Positions 8,380 to 18,273 are shown, counted from the stretch's first letter. The stretch: DNA of 64,000 bases from Actinoplanes sp. L3-i22 (GCF_019704555.1 NZ_AP024745.1:9556501-9620500); one strand, 5' to 3'. The notes: generated by a model from the letters alone, not told the origin. Made by a program: numbers and translations.

Positions 8380-9816
8380 TCACCCATGCGCTTTCCCACG
8401 GCCCCCCGGCCCGGTCTTCTTACGCGGCTTCACCGACACCTCGATCGGCGTCCCCTCGAAGCCGAACTCCTCGCGGAGCTTGCGTTCGATGAAGCGCAGA
8501 TACCCGGCGTCGAACGGCCCGGTGGTGAACAGCACGAACCGGGGCGGGGAGATGCCCGCCTGGGTGGCGAACAGGACGCGCGGGGCGCGGCCGCCGCGGA
8601 CCGGGTGCGGGGTGGCCTGGGTCAGGGCGGTCAGCCACTGGTTCAGGGCGCCGGTCGGGATGCGCTGTTCCCAGCCGACCAGCGCGCGGCGGATGGCCGG
8701 CGCCAGCTTGTCGACGGCGCGGCCGGTCTTGGCCGAGATGTTGACCCGGACGGCCCAGGTCACCCGTTTGAGGTCGCGGTCGATCTCCTTGTCCAGGTAG
8801 AACCGGCGGTCCTCGTCGACCAGGTCCCACTTGTTGAACGCGATGACCAGGGCGCGGCCGGCTTCGATCACCTGGGTGATCACGCGCTGGTCCTGCTCGC
8901 TGATCACGTCGCCGGAGTCGAGCAGGACGACGGCGACCTCGGCCGCCTCGACCGCGCCGGCGGTACGCAGGGACGCGTAGTACTCCGTACCGGACGCCTG
9001 GTTGACTCTTTTTCGCAGGCCGGCCGTGTCGACGAGCTGCCAGATCTCGCCGTCCATCTCGACCAGGCTGTCGACCGGGTCGACGGTGGTGCCGGCGACC
9101 GAGTCGACGACCGCGCGTTCTTCCTTGGCCATGCGGTTGAGCAGGCTGGACTTGCCGACGTTGGGGCGGCCGACGAGGGCGATCCGGCGGGGGCCGCGGG
9201 GGGCGCCCTCGATGATCGGCGGGGTCGGCGGGAGCGCGGCGAGGATGTCGTCGAGCAGGTCGCCGGAGCCGCGGCCGTGCAGGGCGGAGATCGGGTGCGG
9301 TTCGCCGAGGCCGAGCGACCACAGCGACACCGCCTCGAGCTCGAGGTTCTGGTTGTCGGCCTTGTTCGCGACCAGGATCACCGGCTTGTGGCTGCGGCGC
9401 AGCATCCGCACGGCGGCCTCGTCGACATCCGTGGGGCCGACGGTGACGTCGACCACGAAGATCACCACGTCGGCGGTCTGGACGGCGATCTCGGCCTGGG
9501 CGGCGATGGCGGCTGCCCGGTCCTTGGCGTCCGGTTCCCAGCCGCCGGTGTCGACGACGGTGAATCGCCGGCCGGTCCATTGCGCGTCGTAGGGCACGCG
9601 GTCCCGAGTCACGCCGGGAACGTCCTCGACGACCGCCTGGCGGCGGCCGATGATGCGGTTGACCAGCGTCGACTTGCCGACGTTGGGGCGGCCGACGACT
9701 GCTACGACCGGCACCGGGCCGGTGAAGGAGTCGTCGTCCGGGGACGGGGAGTCCGACGAGAGATCGAACCCGCCCTCGAAATCGTTGATGTCGAGGCCGG
9801 CGGGAAATTCAGTCAC
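8380..9816 (-). CDS. der: Ribosome biogenesis GTPase Der (EngA)
   Basis: 478 residues with the family's double-GTPase layout. The first G domain has GRPNVGKST near residue 43 and DTGGWE; the second has GRPNVGKSS near 219 and DTAGLR, with NKAD and NKWD guanine-specificity motifs. A KH-like domain follows, and the tail is basic ([13 protein letters not shown]). Der acts in assembly of the large ribosomal subunit. The first ~30 residues are an acidic extension, common in actinobacteria. Its ATG overlaps the cmk stop (ATGA at 9813-9816), the normal cmk-der pair. Confidence 0.97.
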   Translation of the reverse strand: MTEFPAGLDINDFEGGFDLSSDSPSPDDDSFTGPVPVVAVVGRPNVGKSTLVNRIIGRRQAVVEDVPGVTRDRVPYDAQWTGRRFTVVDTGGWEPDAKDRAAAIAAQAEIAVQTADVVIFVVDVTVGPTDVDEAAVRMLRRSHKPVILVANKADNQNLELEAVSLWSLGLGEPHPISALHGRGSGDLLDDILAALPPTPPIIEGAPRGPRRIALVGRPNVGKSSLLNRMAKEERAVVDSVAGTTVDPVDSLVEMDGEIWQLVDTAGLRKRVNQASGTEYYASLRTAGAVEAAEVAVVLLDSGDVISEQDQRVITQVIEAGRALVIAFNKWDLVDEDRRFYLDKEIDRDLKRVTWAVRVNISAKTGRAVDKLAPAIRRALVGWEQRIPTGALNQWLTALTQATPHPVRGGRAPRVLFATQAGISPPRFVLFTTGPFDAGYLRFIERKLREEFGFEGTPIEVSVKPRKKTGPGGRGKAHG

Positions 9817-10493
9817 TTACTTACCTTGCTGCTCAGCAGAGTCAATAGGTGCTGCACGACCTCGTCGATACCCATTCCGGTGGTGTCCACCTCGAGGGCG
9901 TCGGAGGCCTGGCGCAGCGGGTCGGTGGCGCGGCTGGAGTCCAGCTTGTCGCGGCGGGCCAGATCCGCCTGGGTGGCCGCCACGTCGGTGGCGTCCTCGG
10001 CGCTGCGCCGGGCGGCGCGCGCGGCGGCCGACGCGGTGAGGTAGACCTTGAGGTCGGCGTCCGGCGCGACGACCGAGGCGATGTCGCGGCCCTCGACGAC
10101 GATCCGCGGCTGTCCCGCGATGATCGCCTGCTGCAGGGCGACGAGGTGTTTCCGCACGGCCGGCACCGCGGAGACGGCGGACACCGCGGCGGTGACCTCC
10201 GGGCCACGGATCGGCTCGTCGACGTTCGTCCCGTTCGCGGCGAAGTGCGGCGCGGTCGGGTCGGTGCCGATCGAGAGCTCGGTCTCCAGCGCGATCTTGG
10301 CGATCGCCTCCGGGTCGGCCAGGTCCGCGCCGGCTTGCAGGACTGCCCAGGTCACCGCGCGGTACATCGCGCCGGTGTCCAGGTAGACGCCGTCGACCGC
10401 GGTGGCCAAACGCCGGGATACGGTGGATTTGCCTGATCCGGACGGACCGTCGACCGCGACGACACACCGCTCAGGCCGTACCTCTAGAGCCAC
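9813..10493 (-). CDS. cmk: Cytidylate kinase
   Basis: 226 residues. Converts CMP/dCMP to the diphosphate with ATP. P-loop GPSGSGKST near residue 14, [11 protein letters not shown] for nucleotide binding, [16 protein letters not shown] and the LID region AARAARR are all present. The start is taken at GTG 10493 because AGGAGG lies 4 nt upstream and this gives the usual length; the same frame stays open to 10682 but that part is Arg-rich and not family-like. Heads the cmk-der operon. Confidence 0.96.
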   Translation of the reverse strand: MALEVRPERCVVAVDGPSGSGKSTVSRRLATAVDGVYLDTGAMYRAVTWAVLQAGADLADPEAIAKIALETELSIGTDPTAPHFAANGTNVDEPIRGPEVTAAVSAVSAVPAVRKHLVALQQAIIAGQPRIVVEGRDIASVVAPDADLKVYLTASAAARAARRSAEDATDVAATQADLARRDKLDSSRATDPLRQASDALEVDTTGMGIDEVVQHLLTLLSSKVSK

Positions 10494-10761
10494 CGTTCCT
10501 CCTGACGTCCCCGCGGCAACAACCCTCCCATTGTGCCCGCCGCCGCGTCTCTCGACGAACCTGGGGCACGAACCCCGAGCGCCTGCGGCGCACAAACCCG
10601 CGAATTGCTTGCGGTGGGCTCCGGTCCTGGTCAATTGCGATGTACGGCCGGTGAGCGCCCGATCCCGACGGCACCGGGCCACGGATCAACGGGCCGAAGA
10701 GCGGGTCCACACCCACCCTACCCGACTCACGAGCCGTGCGTCGATCGGGTGAACACCCCCC
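10494..10761. other. Intergenic region upstream of cmk and the LRV gene
   Basis: About 270 bp between divergent genes. No conserved coding or RNA structure is recognised. The cmk promoter must lie here but no clear -10/-35 pair on the minus strand could be picked. Confidence 0.5.
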
Positions 10762-10789
10762 TTGACCTGCTCAAACTTCCGCCTAGGCT
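10762..10789 (+). promoter_or_regulatory. Sigma70-type promoter of the LRV-repeat gene
   Basis: TTGACC (10762-10767), 16-nt spacer, TAGGCT (10784-10789), 30 nt before the ATG at 10820, which has AGGAG 5 nt upstream. Confidence 0.6.
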
Positions 10790-10819
10790 GGCATTTACAT
10801 CGATTCCTCAGGAGTGTGG

Positions 10820-12379
10820 ATGCCCGCGGGTAAGGCCCGGCCACGACCCCAGCCGGAACAGCGCCGATGGCCGGAGTTTCCGCAGCCGGAGGCGCTTCTG
10901 GAGGGTCTCGCCGTCAATCCCGCGCTCCCCGACGGGCTGCTCCTGCGGCTGATCCGGGACCACGGCGGGCCGGCCGCGACCGGTCTGGCCGAGCGCCGGT
11001 CCCTGCCGGCCGCCGCGGTGACCGCGATGGCCGGGCATCCCGAGCCGTGGGTGCGGGCCGCGCTGGGCGCGAACGACGCGGTCCCGGCGGAGGTCCGCCT
11101 GCGGCTGCTCGACGACCCCGATCCGGCGGTCCGGCGGCTGATGGAGGACGTCCCCGGCCTGGCGCTACCGGACCGGGTGCTGCGCCGGGTTCCGGAGCGG
11201 TTCGCCCGCCTGCTCGCCGCCGGCCGGATCACCGAGGACGAGCTGGTCGGCGAGCTGGCCGAGCGGATGTCCGCCGAGCCGCGGCTGCGGCCGATCGTCG
11301 CCGGCCATCCGGATCCCCGGCTCCGGATGGCCTGCTGCCTGCTGGTGACGCGCCTGGAACCGGAGCTGCGGGAGGCCCTGCGGCACGACGAGTCGGCCGC
11401 GATCCGGGACCGGATGGCCCACGAGCTGGCCGAGCTGACCCGCCCGCAGACGCTGGCCGACCTGAACGGCAGCCGCGGGTACCGGCGCGCCGCGATCCTG
11501 CGCGGGCCGCTCTCCGACGAGCTGCTGGCCTGGGTGCTGGCCGAGGGCGACGAGTACGACCTGACCGATCTCGCCTTCAACCCACATCTGCCGCCGGAGG
11601 CGGTGCAGGCCCTGGTCACGCACCGCGAGCCGGCCGCCCGCCGCCGGGCCGCCCGTCGCGACGACCTGACACCGGAGCAGGCGCTGTCGCTCGGCGCGGA
11701 TCCGGACGTCGAGGTGCGCACCGAGATCTCGGTGCATCCGGTGCTCTCCGAGGAGCAGCGGGCGGCGATCGACGCCGACCCGGACGCCCGCTACCCCAAC
11801 GCGGACTATCCGGAGCCGGGTCCGGAACGGCTGGCCGCCTGGGCGACGTCGGTCAGCCCGCATCTGCGCCGCCGCGCCGCCCAGGATCCGCGTCTCCCCG
11901 CCGACCTGGTCAAACAACTGGCCGACGATCCGGATCACGAGGTCCGGCTGGAGTTGGGGCATCGGCATCCGGACGCGCCGCCCGAGACGCTGCTCTACGC
12001 CTATCTGCACCTGGACCGGCACGCCCGCTGCTGCCGGCCGGGGATGCCGGACCGGCCGGGCTTTCCGGCGGCCGGCCTGGCCCGGTTCGCCGGCGACCCG
12101 CGGCCGCACGCGCGCCTGCTCGCCGCCCGTGATCCGGCCGCCGGGCCGGACATCCTGGAGCGCCTGCTCGGTGATCCGGACGAGTCGGTGCGCTGGGCCG
12201 CCGCACGGTCGCCGCATCTTCCCGTACGCCTAATTGTGTTTTTGCTCGACGATTTTGAATTGCGCGGCTCGGCGGCGGCTAATCCCGCTCTGCCGGTTGC
12301 GGAAATGGCTCGGCGGATTGCGTCACCAGACGTCGCCGTCACGCCAGTCGCAGATCATCGGCGCGGTCTGGTCGAGTAG
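10820..12379 (+). CDS. Leucine-rich-repeat-variant (LRV/HEAT-like) protein
   Basis: 519 residues built almost wholly of short alpha-solenoid repeats of the form NP-LP--LL--L--D----VR--LA (for example NPALPDGLLLRLIRDHG, DPDESVRWAAARSPHLP). No signal peptide, enzyme motif or metal cluster is visible; probably a cytoplasmic protein-binding scaffold. Start fixed by AGGAG before ATG 10820. The last ~19 codons overlap the 3' end of the convergent acetyltransferase gene by 57 bp, and codons near 12232-12270 (ttt, ttg, gat, gaa) are AT-rich compared with the rest, so the 3' end may be recently altered. Confidence 0.75.
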   Translation: MPAGKARPRPQPEQRRWPEFPQPEALLEGLAVNPALPDGLLLRLIRDHGGPAATGLAERRSLPAAAVTAMAGHPEPWVRAALGANDAVPAEVRLRLLDDPDPAVRRLMEDVPGLALPDRVLRRVPERFARLLAAGRITEDELVGELAERMSAEPRLRPIVAGHPDPRLRMACCLLVTRLEPELREALRHDESAAIRDRMAHELAELTRPQTLADLNGSRGYRRAAILRGPLSDELLAWVLAEGDEYDLTDLAFNPHLPPEAVQALVTHREPAARRRAARRDDLTPEQALSLGADPDVEVRTEISVHPVLSEEQRAAIDADPDARYPNADYPEPGPERLAAWATSVSPHLRRRAAQDPRLPADLVKQLADDPDHEVRLELGHRHPDAPPETLLYAYLHLDRHARCCRPGMPDRPGFPAAGLARFAGDPRPHARLLAARDPAAGPDILERLLGDPDESVRWAAARSPHLPVRLIVFLLDDFELRGSAAANPALPVAEMARRIASPDVAVTPVADHRRGLVE

Positions 12380-12859
12380 CCGGCCCGGGACCTGGCGGAT
12401 CAGCGTGCTGCCGTCGTCGGCCGGGGTGCCGGTGACGCCGGCCGGGGCGAGCACCGCGGTGCCGCCGAGCCAGGGCTGCCAGCCGCGCGCCAGGTAGAGG
12501 TCGCGGGCGACGCTCGACGCGGACAGCGCGCCGAGGGCGTAACCGTGGTCGATGATCCGCTCCGCCTCGGTCATCACCGCGGAGGCGAAACCGCGCCGGC
12601 GATGGGCCCGATGAACGGCGACCGCTTCGACATATCCGCAGCGCAGTGATCGGTTCCGATGCAGGAATTGCCGTTGGACGACCGCGCCGTGGGCGATCAG
12701 GGTGGCGTCCACGCTGATCAGAATGTGCAGACCGCCGAGCGCGTGATCCCAGTCGTGATCGTCGAAACGCCCGTCGAACGCGTCGTCCAGCATGGTGCGG
12801 ATCCGGGTGCGATCACTCTCGGTCAGGTCGGCGGTGTTCACCGTACGGAGAACGGTCAT
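12323..12859 (-). CDS. aac(2'): Aminoglycoside 2'-N-acetyltransferase family (AAC(2')) GNAT
   Basis: 178 residues, nearly the length of mycobacterial AAC(2')-Ic. Shared landmarks: LGGLHILISVD, RCGYVEAVAVHRAHRRRG (the acetyl-CoA pyrophosphate loop), LGALSAS, LYLARGWQPWLG and the C-terminal MICDWRDGDVW. The family acetylates the 2'-amino group of aminoglycosides with acetyl-CoA; chromosomal actinobacterial members may have another native role, such as cell-wall or mycothiol metabolism. ATG 12859 chosen by homology; no strong ribosome binding site is seen. The 3' end overlaps the convergent LRV gene. Confidence 0.88.
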   Translation of the reverse strand: MTVLRTVNTADLTESDRTRIRTMLDDAFDGRFDDHDWDHALGGLHILISVDATLIAHGAVVQRQFLHRNRSLRCGYVEAVAVHRAHRRRGFASAVMTEAERIIDHGYALGALSASSVARDLYLARGWQPWLGGTAVLAPAGVTGTPADDGSTLIRQVPGRLLDQTAPMICDWRDGDVW

Positions 12860-13024
12860 GCCGCATGATCGCAGAATCCCGTGCGGAATGCGGTAATCGC
12901 CACGGATACGCACGGTCACAATTTCGCACAGAACGCGCTGGGGGCGACCACAGTCCCCGCCCAGATTGCATTCCTAGGTTGCTGCCTGGAAGAAATCGCA
13001 CCGTTCTCGGGAAGGACCAGCGCG

Positions 13025-13342
13025 ATGATCTATGCCTCGACCAGGCAGAACGAATCCGGCGGCAGGAAGGTGTTCGTCGATTCCAGCGGGCGGCGGGGGC
13101 GCATTCTCGCGTTGTTCGGCGGGGTGGCCGCATTGGGGGCGCTGACCTACATCGGCGTGGTGATCGCCAGTGTCGTCCAGGCGCCGAGCGCCGAGCTGAC
13201 CACGAAAGCGACGGTGTCCGCCACGGCATCGGCAACAGCGACGGCACCCACCGCGTCCACGGCCGCGAGCACCGTATCGAAATCGGCCGCGCCCGTCTTC
13301 CGAGATCCGGGCCCGATGGGCCCTCCCGGTGGCCCTCGGTGA
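13025..13342 (+). CDS. Small single-pass membrane protein with Ser/Thr/Ala-rich tail
   Basis: 105 residues: a basic cytoplasmic start (~25 residues), one membrane span (ILALFGGVAALGALTYIGVV) and a low-complexity outer tail (TVSATASATATAPTAST) ending PGPMGPPGGPR. No family recognised. GGAAGGA lies about 10 nt before ATG 13025. It faces a GH18 lipoprotein gene (convergent, 22 bp apart) and lies near the deacetylase-glycosyltransferase, so a role at the cell surface is likely, function unknown. Confidence 0.65.
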   Translation: MIYASTRQNESGGRKVFVDSSGRRGRILALFGGVAALGALTYIGVVIASVVQAPSAELTTKATVSATASATATAPTASTAASTVSKSAAPVFRDPGPMGPPGGPR

Positions 13343-13364
13343 CGGGTGGCCACCGGTGAATCGG

Positions 13365-14342
13365 CTATCCGGTGAACAGCGTGGTGAACGCGTATTCGTC
13401 CTGCGAGATCCCACTGCACGTCCCGCTCAGCGTCCCGGCGGCGCACGCCCCGTTGTCCCGATCCACCGACCAGAACCGCAGAAATCCGAGCCCGTTCTCC
13501 CGCGCGTAAGCCACCAGGGTCCGCGCGTCGGCAATCGTCGTGACCGCCCCGGTGTCATTGACCCCGATCATCGGCGTGAGCCCGATCATCGCGGCGATCT
13601 CCGGCCCGCTCCGGTCGTTCCAGATCCCGGCCAGATCGTCCCGGACCGCCTCACTCGCGTTCACCATCGCCGTTCCCCAGTCGCCGCTCGCGTCGAAATT
13701 CATCACCATCGCGTTGACCGTGACGTCGAGTCCGGCTTTCGCGGCGGCCCGCAGCAGCGTGCCGCTTTCCGCGGTCAGCCCGTCCCCTTCGACCGGAACC
13801 GTGAACGTGATCGCGGATTCGCGCGACTTCTGCAGACTGCTCAGCGCGCTGATCACGGTCGGGACGTCGACGTCCTGTTCGAGGTCCACGTCCAGATGAT
13901 TGCTGTCGACCAGATCGAGGGCTTTCCCGTACGCCGTGGCCAGCTCATCCGCGTCGCAGGCGCGCTCCAGATACGTACCGGAAGCCCCGCCCGTCGAAAT
14001 GACCGCCCGGCCGCCGTTCGCCTCGATCCGCGCGATCGCCGCCCGAATGCCGCTGTCGGTAAGCGCTTTCGTCCCGCCCCAGCTCGGCACGCAGTCCCCG
14101 GACTCATCGGCGAGCAGAAAGGCGAGCGTGAAGTCGGTCAGCCCGGTCGCCGCATGAATCGCGCCGATGTCGGCCGTGCCGCCGACGACGTCCAGATAGG
14201 GCGCGACGGCGAGTTGCGCCGATGCCGACGCCGACGGCTCCGGGCTCGGCGTGACGACGACCGGCTCGGCGGAATCGCACGCGCCGGCGAGCAGCACCAC
14301 GACGGCTGAGAGACAGATCAGGCAACGACGGATCGGATCCAT
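13365..14342 (-). CDS. GH18 chitinase-like lipoprotein
   Basis: 325 residues. The N-terminus has a hydrophobic signal ending LLAGAC with a possible lipidation Cys22, then a Ser/Pro/Ala linker. The catalytic signature is NHLDVDLE at 148-155 (GH18 DxxDxDxE, with Asn at the first position; the key Glu155 is kept). STGGAS near 117 and the final LRFWSVDRD also fit the GH18 barrel. It would cleave chitin or related beta-1,4-GlcNAc polymers outside the cell. It is divergent from the deacetylase-glycosyltransferase gene (66 bp to that GTG), so maker and cutter of the same kind of polymer may share a control region. Confidence 0.82.
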   Translation of the reverse strand: MDPIRRCLICLSAVVVLLAGACDSAEPVVVTPSPEPSASASAQLAVAPYLDVVGGTADIGAIHAATGLTDFTLAFLLADESGDCVPSWGGTKALTDSGIRAAIARIEANGGRAVISTGGASGTYLERACDADELATAYGKALDLVDSNHLDVDLEQDVDVPTVISALSSLQKSRESAITFTVPVEGDGLTAESGTLLRAAAKAGLDVTVNAMVMNFDASGDWGTAMVNASEAVRDDLAGIWNDRSGPEIAAMIGLTPMIGVNDTGAVTTIADARTLVAYARENGLGFLRFWSVDRDNGACAAGTLSGTCSGISQDEYAFTTLFTG

Positions 14343-14408
14343 CGCCGGATGGTGACACCGATTCCTTTGACCGACCTATGGACTTGCCTCCACACCGGAA
14401 GGACGAAC

Positions 14409-16523
14409 GTGCCGAAGGAACCGCGAAGAATCCGGGTGCCCAAGCCGCGCTGGATCGTCTTCGCCGTGCTGATCAGCCTGTTCGCCAGCATTCTGCTGGT
14501 GAATGGCCTGGTGCAGGGCGAATTCACCCAGGACGGGGCGACCGCCTCCACCTCGGAGACCGATCAGGTCCCCAGTGCGGCGCTCAACGGCGGCCCGATC
14601 ATCCAGACCGACGGCACCACCACCACGACGGTTTCCGTCCCGGACAAACAGATCGTGCTGACCTTCGACGACGGCCCGGATCCCGAGTACACCCCGGAGA
14701 TCCTGCGGGTCCTGGCGAAGTACGACGTGCCGGCCACCTTCTTCATGATCGGCTCGCAGATCGCCGAGTATCCGGACGTGGTCCGGGAGGTCGCCGAGTC
14801 CGGGAACGAGATCGGTATCCACACGTTCACGCATCCGGAATTGTCGAGCAAGGGCGAGTGGCGCCGTACCGTCGAAATGGAGGAGACGCAGCTGGCTCTC
14901 GCCGGGGCCGCCGGGGTGACCAGCGTGATCTTCCGTCCGCCGTATTCGTCGACGGTCGCCGCCCTGGACAACAACAACTGGGCCGTCATGCGGGACATGG
15001 GCGAGCGCGGCTACCTGACCGTGGTGAACAACCTGGACAGCCGCGACTGGGAGGCGGACGTCACGGTCGACGACATCGTCGACGCGGTGACCCCCGACGA
15101 CGACTCCGGCGCGATCCTGCTCTTCCACGACGGCGGCGGCGACCGCTCGCTGACCGCCGAGTCCCTGGCAAAGGTGATTCCCGCGCTGCAGGCGGCCGGG
15201 TACACGTTCACCACCGTCGCCGCCACGTCCGGCATGACGACGGTCAACCCGGTCGCCACCACCGACGAGCGGGTGCTCGGCCTCGGCCTGGTCGGCGCGG
15301 TGCGGATCGCCACCGACGTGTCCGTCTGGTTCTCCGCGTTGTTGCTGGTCTTCGGCGTGCTGACGATCGTGCGCCTGCTGATCATGCTGGTCCTGGGGCG
15401 GCGGCACGCCCGGCGCGGCCGGGACGGGCACGTGTGGGGTCCGGCGTATACGAAACCGGTCACGGTGGTCGTGCCGGCCTACAACGAGAAGGAGTGCATC
15501 GCCGACACCGTCCGATCGCTGGCGGCCAGCACCCACCCGATCCGGATCATCGTGGTCGACGACGGGTCGACCGACGGGACCGCGGAGATCGCCGAGTCGC
15601 TCGGGTACCGCAACGTCACGGTGATCTGGCAGCCCAACAGCGGAAAGCCGGCCGCGCTGAACACCGGCATCGCGGCCGCCGACACCGAGGTCGTGGTGAT
15701 GATGGACGGTGACACGGTGTTCGAGCCGGACACCGTGCGCAACCTGGTCCAGCCGTTCGCCGACCCGCGGATCGGCGCGGTCGCCGGCAACGCGAAGATC
15801 GCGAACCGGACCGGCATGATCGCGCTCTGGCAGCACATCGAGTACGTCGTCGGGTTCAGCATCGACCGCCGCGCGCACGACGTGATGGGCTGCATGGCGA
15901 CCGTCCCCGGGGCCATCGGCGCGTTCCGCACGGACGCGTTGCGGCAGGTCAACGGGCTCAGCGACGACACCCTGGCGGAGGACACCGACCTGACCATCGC
16001 GATCGTGCGGGCCGGGTGGCGGGTGGTCTACGAGGAGCAGGCGCGGGCCTGGACCGAGGCGCCGCGCACCGTCTCGCAGTTGTGGCGGCAGCGGTACCGC
16101 TGGAGCTACGGCACGATGCAGGCGATGTGGAAGCACCGGCGGGCGCTCGTCGAGAAGGGCAGTTTCGGACGCCGCGGGCTGCTGAACCTCGCGCTGTTCC
16201 AGACGCTGATGCCGCTGCTGTCGCCGCTGATCGACGTGTTCCTGGTCTACGGCCTGCTGTTCCTGAACCCGGTGGAGACCGTGATCGCCTGGCTGACCAT
16301 GCTGGCCACCCAGGTGTTCAGCACGATCTACGCCTTCCGGCTGGACAAGGAGTCGCTGCGGCCGATCTGGCGGGTGCCGATCCAGCAGTTCGTCTACCGC
16401 CAGTTGATGTACCTGGTGTTGATCCAGTCGACGCTGGCGGCCCTCGGCGGCATCCGTCTCGGCTGGCAGAAGCTGCAGCGGGCGGGTGGGCTGAGCGCCC
16501 TGCTCGGCGCGAAGGTGCCGTAG
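14409..16523 (+). CDS. Fused polysaccharide deacetylase (NodB/CE4) - GT2 processive glycosyltransferase
   Basis: 704 residues. One membrane span near residues 14-33; an external CE4 deacetylase at ~80-300 with TFDDGP (85-90), the His pair HTFTH (138/142), RPPYSS and DSRDWE; a second span near 315; a cytoplasmic GT2 domain with VVPAYNEKE, DDGSTDGT, MDGDTVFEPD, EDTDLTI and QRYRW; then further spans at the C-terminus. This arrangement fits a machine that polymerises and exports a GlcNAc-type chain and deacetylates it outside. Start at GTG 14409, preceded by GGAAGGA. Confidence 0.93.
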   Translation: MPKEPRRIRVPKPRWIVFAVLISLFASILLVNGLVQGEFTQDGATASTSETDQVPSAALNGGPIIQTDGTTTTTVSVPDKQIVLTFDDGPDPEYTPEILRVLAKYDVPATFFMIGSQIAEYPDVVREVAESGNEIGIHTFTHPELSSKGEWRRTVEMEETQLALAGAAGVTSVIFRPPYSSTVAALDNNNWAVMRDMGERGYLTVVNNLDSRDWEADVTVDDIVDAVTPDDDSGAILLFHDGGGDRSLTAESLAKVIPALQAAGYTFTTVAATSGMTTVNPVATTDERVLGLGLVGAVRIATDVSVWFSALLLVFGVLTIVRLLIMLVLGRRHARRGRDGHVWGPAYTKPVTVVVPAYNEKECIADTVRSLAASTHPIRIIVVDDGSTDGTAEIAESLGYRNVTVIWQPNSGKPAALNTGIAAADTEVVVMMDGDTVFEPDTVRNLVQPFADPRIGAVAGNAKIANRTGMIALWQHIEYVVGFSIDRRAHDVMGCMATVPGAIGAFRTDALRQVNGLSDDTLAEDTDLTIAIVRAGWRVVYEEQARAWTEAPRTVSQLWRQRYRWSYGTMQAMWKHRRALVEKGSFGRRGLLNLALFQTLMPLLSPLIDVFLVYGLLFLNPVETVIAWLTMLATQVFSTIYAFRLDKESLRPIWRVPIQQFVYRQLMYLVLIQSTLAALGGIRLGWQKLQRAGGLSALLGAKVP

Positions 16524-16541
16524 TCCCGGCGGCATCGTGCG

Positions 16542-16571
16542 GTGACCACCGAACCGTCGCCCCTCTACGGT
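16542..16571 (+). promoter_or_regulatory. Leaderless-type promoter before the EamA gene
   Basis: GTGACC (16542-16547), 18-nt spacer, TACGGT (16566-16571), then 6 nt to the ATG at 16578. Transcription would begin at or next to the start codon. Confidence 0.5.
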
Positions 16572-16577
16572 GAGCCC

Positions 16578-17471
16578 ATGTCCGTCTCCGCTGTCCCCGC
16601 TGACCGCGTCCGCCCACCCGTCACCGTCCTCGCCGCCGTCGGGATCACCGTCGTCGCCTGGGCGTCGGCGTTCGTCGCGATCCGCGCCGTGCACGCGCAC
16701 TTCTCGGCCGGCTCGCTCGCCCTCGGCCGCCTCGCCACCGGCGCGATCGCCCTGACCATCGCGGTGCTCGCGACCCGCACGTGGGTGCGGCCGACCGGCG
16801 GCGAGTGGGCGCGGGTGGTCGGCGTCGGGGTCGTCTGGTTCGGCCTCTACAACGTCACGCTGAACGCCGCCGAGCAACGTCTGGACGCCGGCACGTCCGC
16901 GATGCTGGTCAACGTCGGACCGATTCTGATCGCGGTTCTCGCCGGCTTCTTCCTCGGCGAGGGCTTCCCCCGCAGCCTCCTGATCGGCGCCGGGATCGCG
17001 TTCGGCGGCGTGCTGCTGATCGGCTTCGCCGGGCGGGGCGGCGAGCCGGCCGATCCGCTCGGGGTGGCGCTCTGCCTGATCTCCGCCGCGGCCTGGGCGA
17101 TCGGCGTCACCCTGCAGAAGCCGACGCTGCGCCGGCTGCCCGCGCTGCAGGTCACGCAGATGGCCTGCGTCGTCGGCATGATCGTGACGCTGCCGTTCAC
17201 CGGCGGGCTGATCGACGATCTGAGTTCGGCGCCGGCCGGCTCGATCGCCGGGGTGGTCTATCTCGGGCTGGTGCCGACCGCGCTGGCGTTCGGCACCTGG
17301 GCCTACGCGCTCGCCAACATGAACGCCGGCCGGCTGGGCGTCACCACCTACCTGGTGCCGCCGCTGACGATCCTGCTCGCCTGGCCGATCCTGTCCGAAA
17401 CTCCCCATCCGCTGGCCATCGCCGGCGGCGCCGTCGCCCTGCTCGGCGTCGCGCTCGCCCGCCGCAGATGA
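16578..17471 (+). CDS. EamA-family drug/metabolite transporter
   Basis: 297 residues with ten membrane spans arranged as two EamA halves; conserved features include WASAFVAIRAV in span 1, LNAAEQRLDAGTSAMLVNVGP in the first half and FGTWAYALANM with TTYLVPPLTILLAW in the second. It likely exports a small metabolite or amino-acid-like compound; substrate cannot be told. ATG 16578 chosen: it lies right after a -10 box and upstream codons are not hydrophobic. Confidence 0.9.
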   Translation: MSVSAVPADRVRPPVTVLAAVGITVVAWASAFVAIRAVHAHFSAGSLALGRLATGAIALTIAVLATRTWVRPTGGEWARVVGVGVVWFGLYNVTLNAAEQRLDAGTSAMLVNVGPILIAVLAGFFLGEGFPRSLLIGAGIAFGGVLLIGFAGRGGEPADPLGVALCLISAAAWAIGVTLQKPTLRRLPALQVTQMACVVGMIVTLPFTGGLIDDLSSAPAGSIAGVVYLGLVPTALAFGTWAYALANMNAGRLGVTTYLVPPLTILLAWPILSETPHPLAIAGGAVALLGVALARRR

Positions 17472-17604
17472 CACCACGCGGTGGTCCATGCCGGCATCCC
17501 GGCGCCGGCTTCAACCACAATTGCGACGGTACGACGTTGGCACCGCCCGCCCGCACCATCCGCGACCGTCGACGAAGAGCCGGGTGAAAGCGCCCGGCGC
17601 ATCT

Positions 17605-18273
17605 CTACGCACGGTAACCGTCGAAGAGTGGACCGCCGGCTGCCTCCAGCACCTCCGTGGCCAGCTCGGCCGGATCCTCACGAGCGGCCAGCCAGCGGTC
17701 GGCGAAGTCCCGGTCGTGCTCACGCAGGTCGCGCAGGAGCCACTTGCCGCCGCTGACCCAGCGCCCGGCGAACGACAGCATCGCCTCGGCGGTGCCGGTC
17801 CACAGGCTCGCCGCGATCACCGTGCGTTCACCCGGGTCGATCGCGTGGTGGAGGTCGTCCAGGCCGTCGGTGAGCCCGTAGCGCAGCCAGTCGTGCTCCT
17901 CGCGGGAGAGCGGGCCCGGCCCGTCCGCGAGGATCCGGGCACACCACTGTGGCAGGTCGCCGGGGTCACCGAGCAGGACCACACCGTCGGCGAGCATGCG
18001 GTGCGTGCTCGGCTTGCGCCGGGCCCGCTCGCTCTCCAGGAAGCCGGTGAGCTTCGCGCGGGTGTGCACGAAGAACTCCACCGGCCAGCCCTCGTGGTGC
18101 AGGCTCTCCCGATGACCGGGATCGGTCTCGTCGAGGACGACGATGTCCAGGTCGGAGCCCGCGGTGCGGTGCGGGCCGACGACGCTGCCGGTGAGCATCG
18201 CCCAGTCGGCGGCGGGGAAACGGTCCTGCACGAGTCGACGGGCGACGTCCACCGGGTCCATGACCGCGATCAT
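17605..18273 (-). CDS. Nucleotidyltransferase-fold protein
   Basis: 222 residues. The N-terminal MNT/KNT-type fold shows TGSVVG, then SDLDIVVLD (GS...D-x-D motif), with the helical rest resembling predicted nucleotidyltransferases of actinobacteria. It may transfer a nucleotide to a small molecule, antibiotic or RNA; no partner HEPN gene is adjacent. Starts ATG 18273 or 18261 are equally possible. Confidence 0.75.
   Translation of the reverse strand: MIAVMDPVDVARRLVQDRFPAADWAMLTGSVVGPHRTAGSDLDIVVLDETDPGHRESLHHEGWPVEFFVHTRAKLTGFLESERARRKPSTHRMLADGVVLLGDPGDLPQWCARILADGPGPLSREEHDWLRYGLTDGLDDLHHAIDPGERTVIAASLWTGTAEAMLSFAGRWVSGGKWLLRDLREHDRDFADRWLAAREDPAELATEVLEAAGGPLFDGYRA

Noticed and set aside
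10494..10682. N-terminal extension of cytidylate kinase
   Set aside because: The frame is open but an AGGAGG ribosome binding site and the family length both favour GTG 10493.
14376..17489. ~1037-codon open reading on the minus strand
   Set aside because: Antisense to the deacetylase-glycosyltransferase and EamA genes; the protein is low-complexity (Arg/His/Gln/Asp-rich) without domains.
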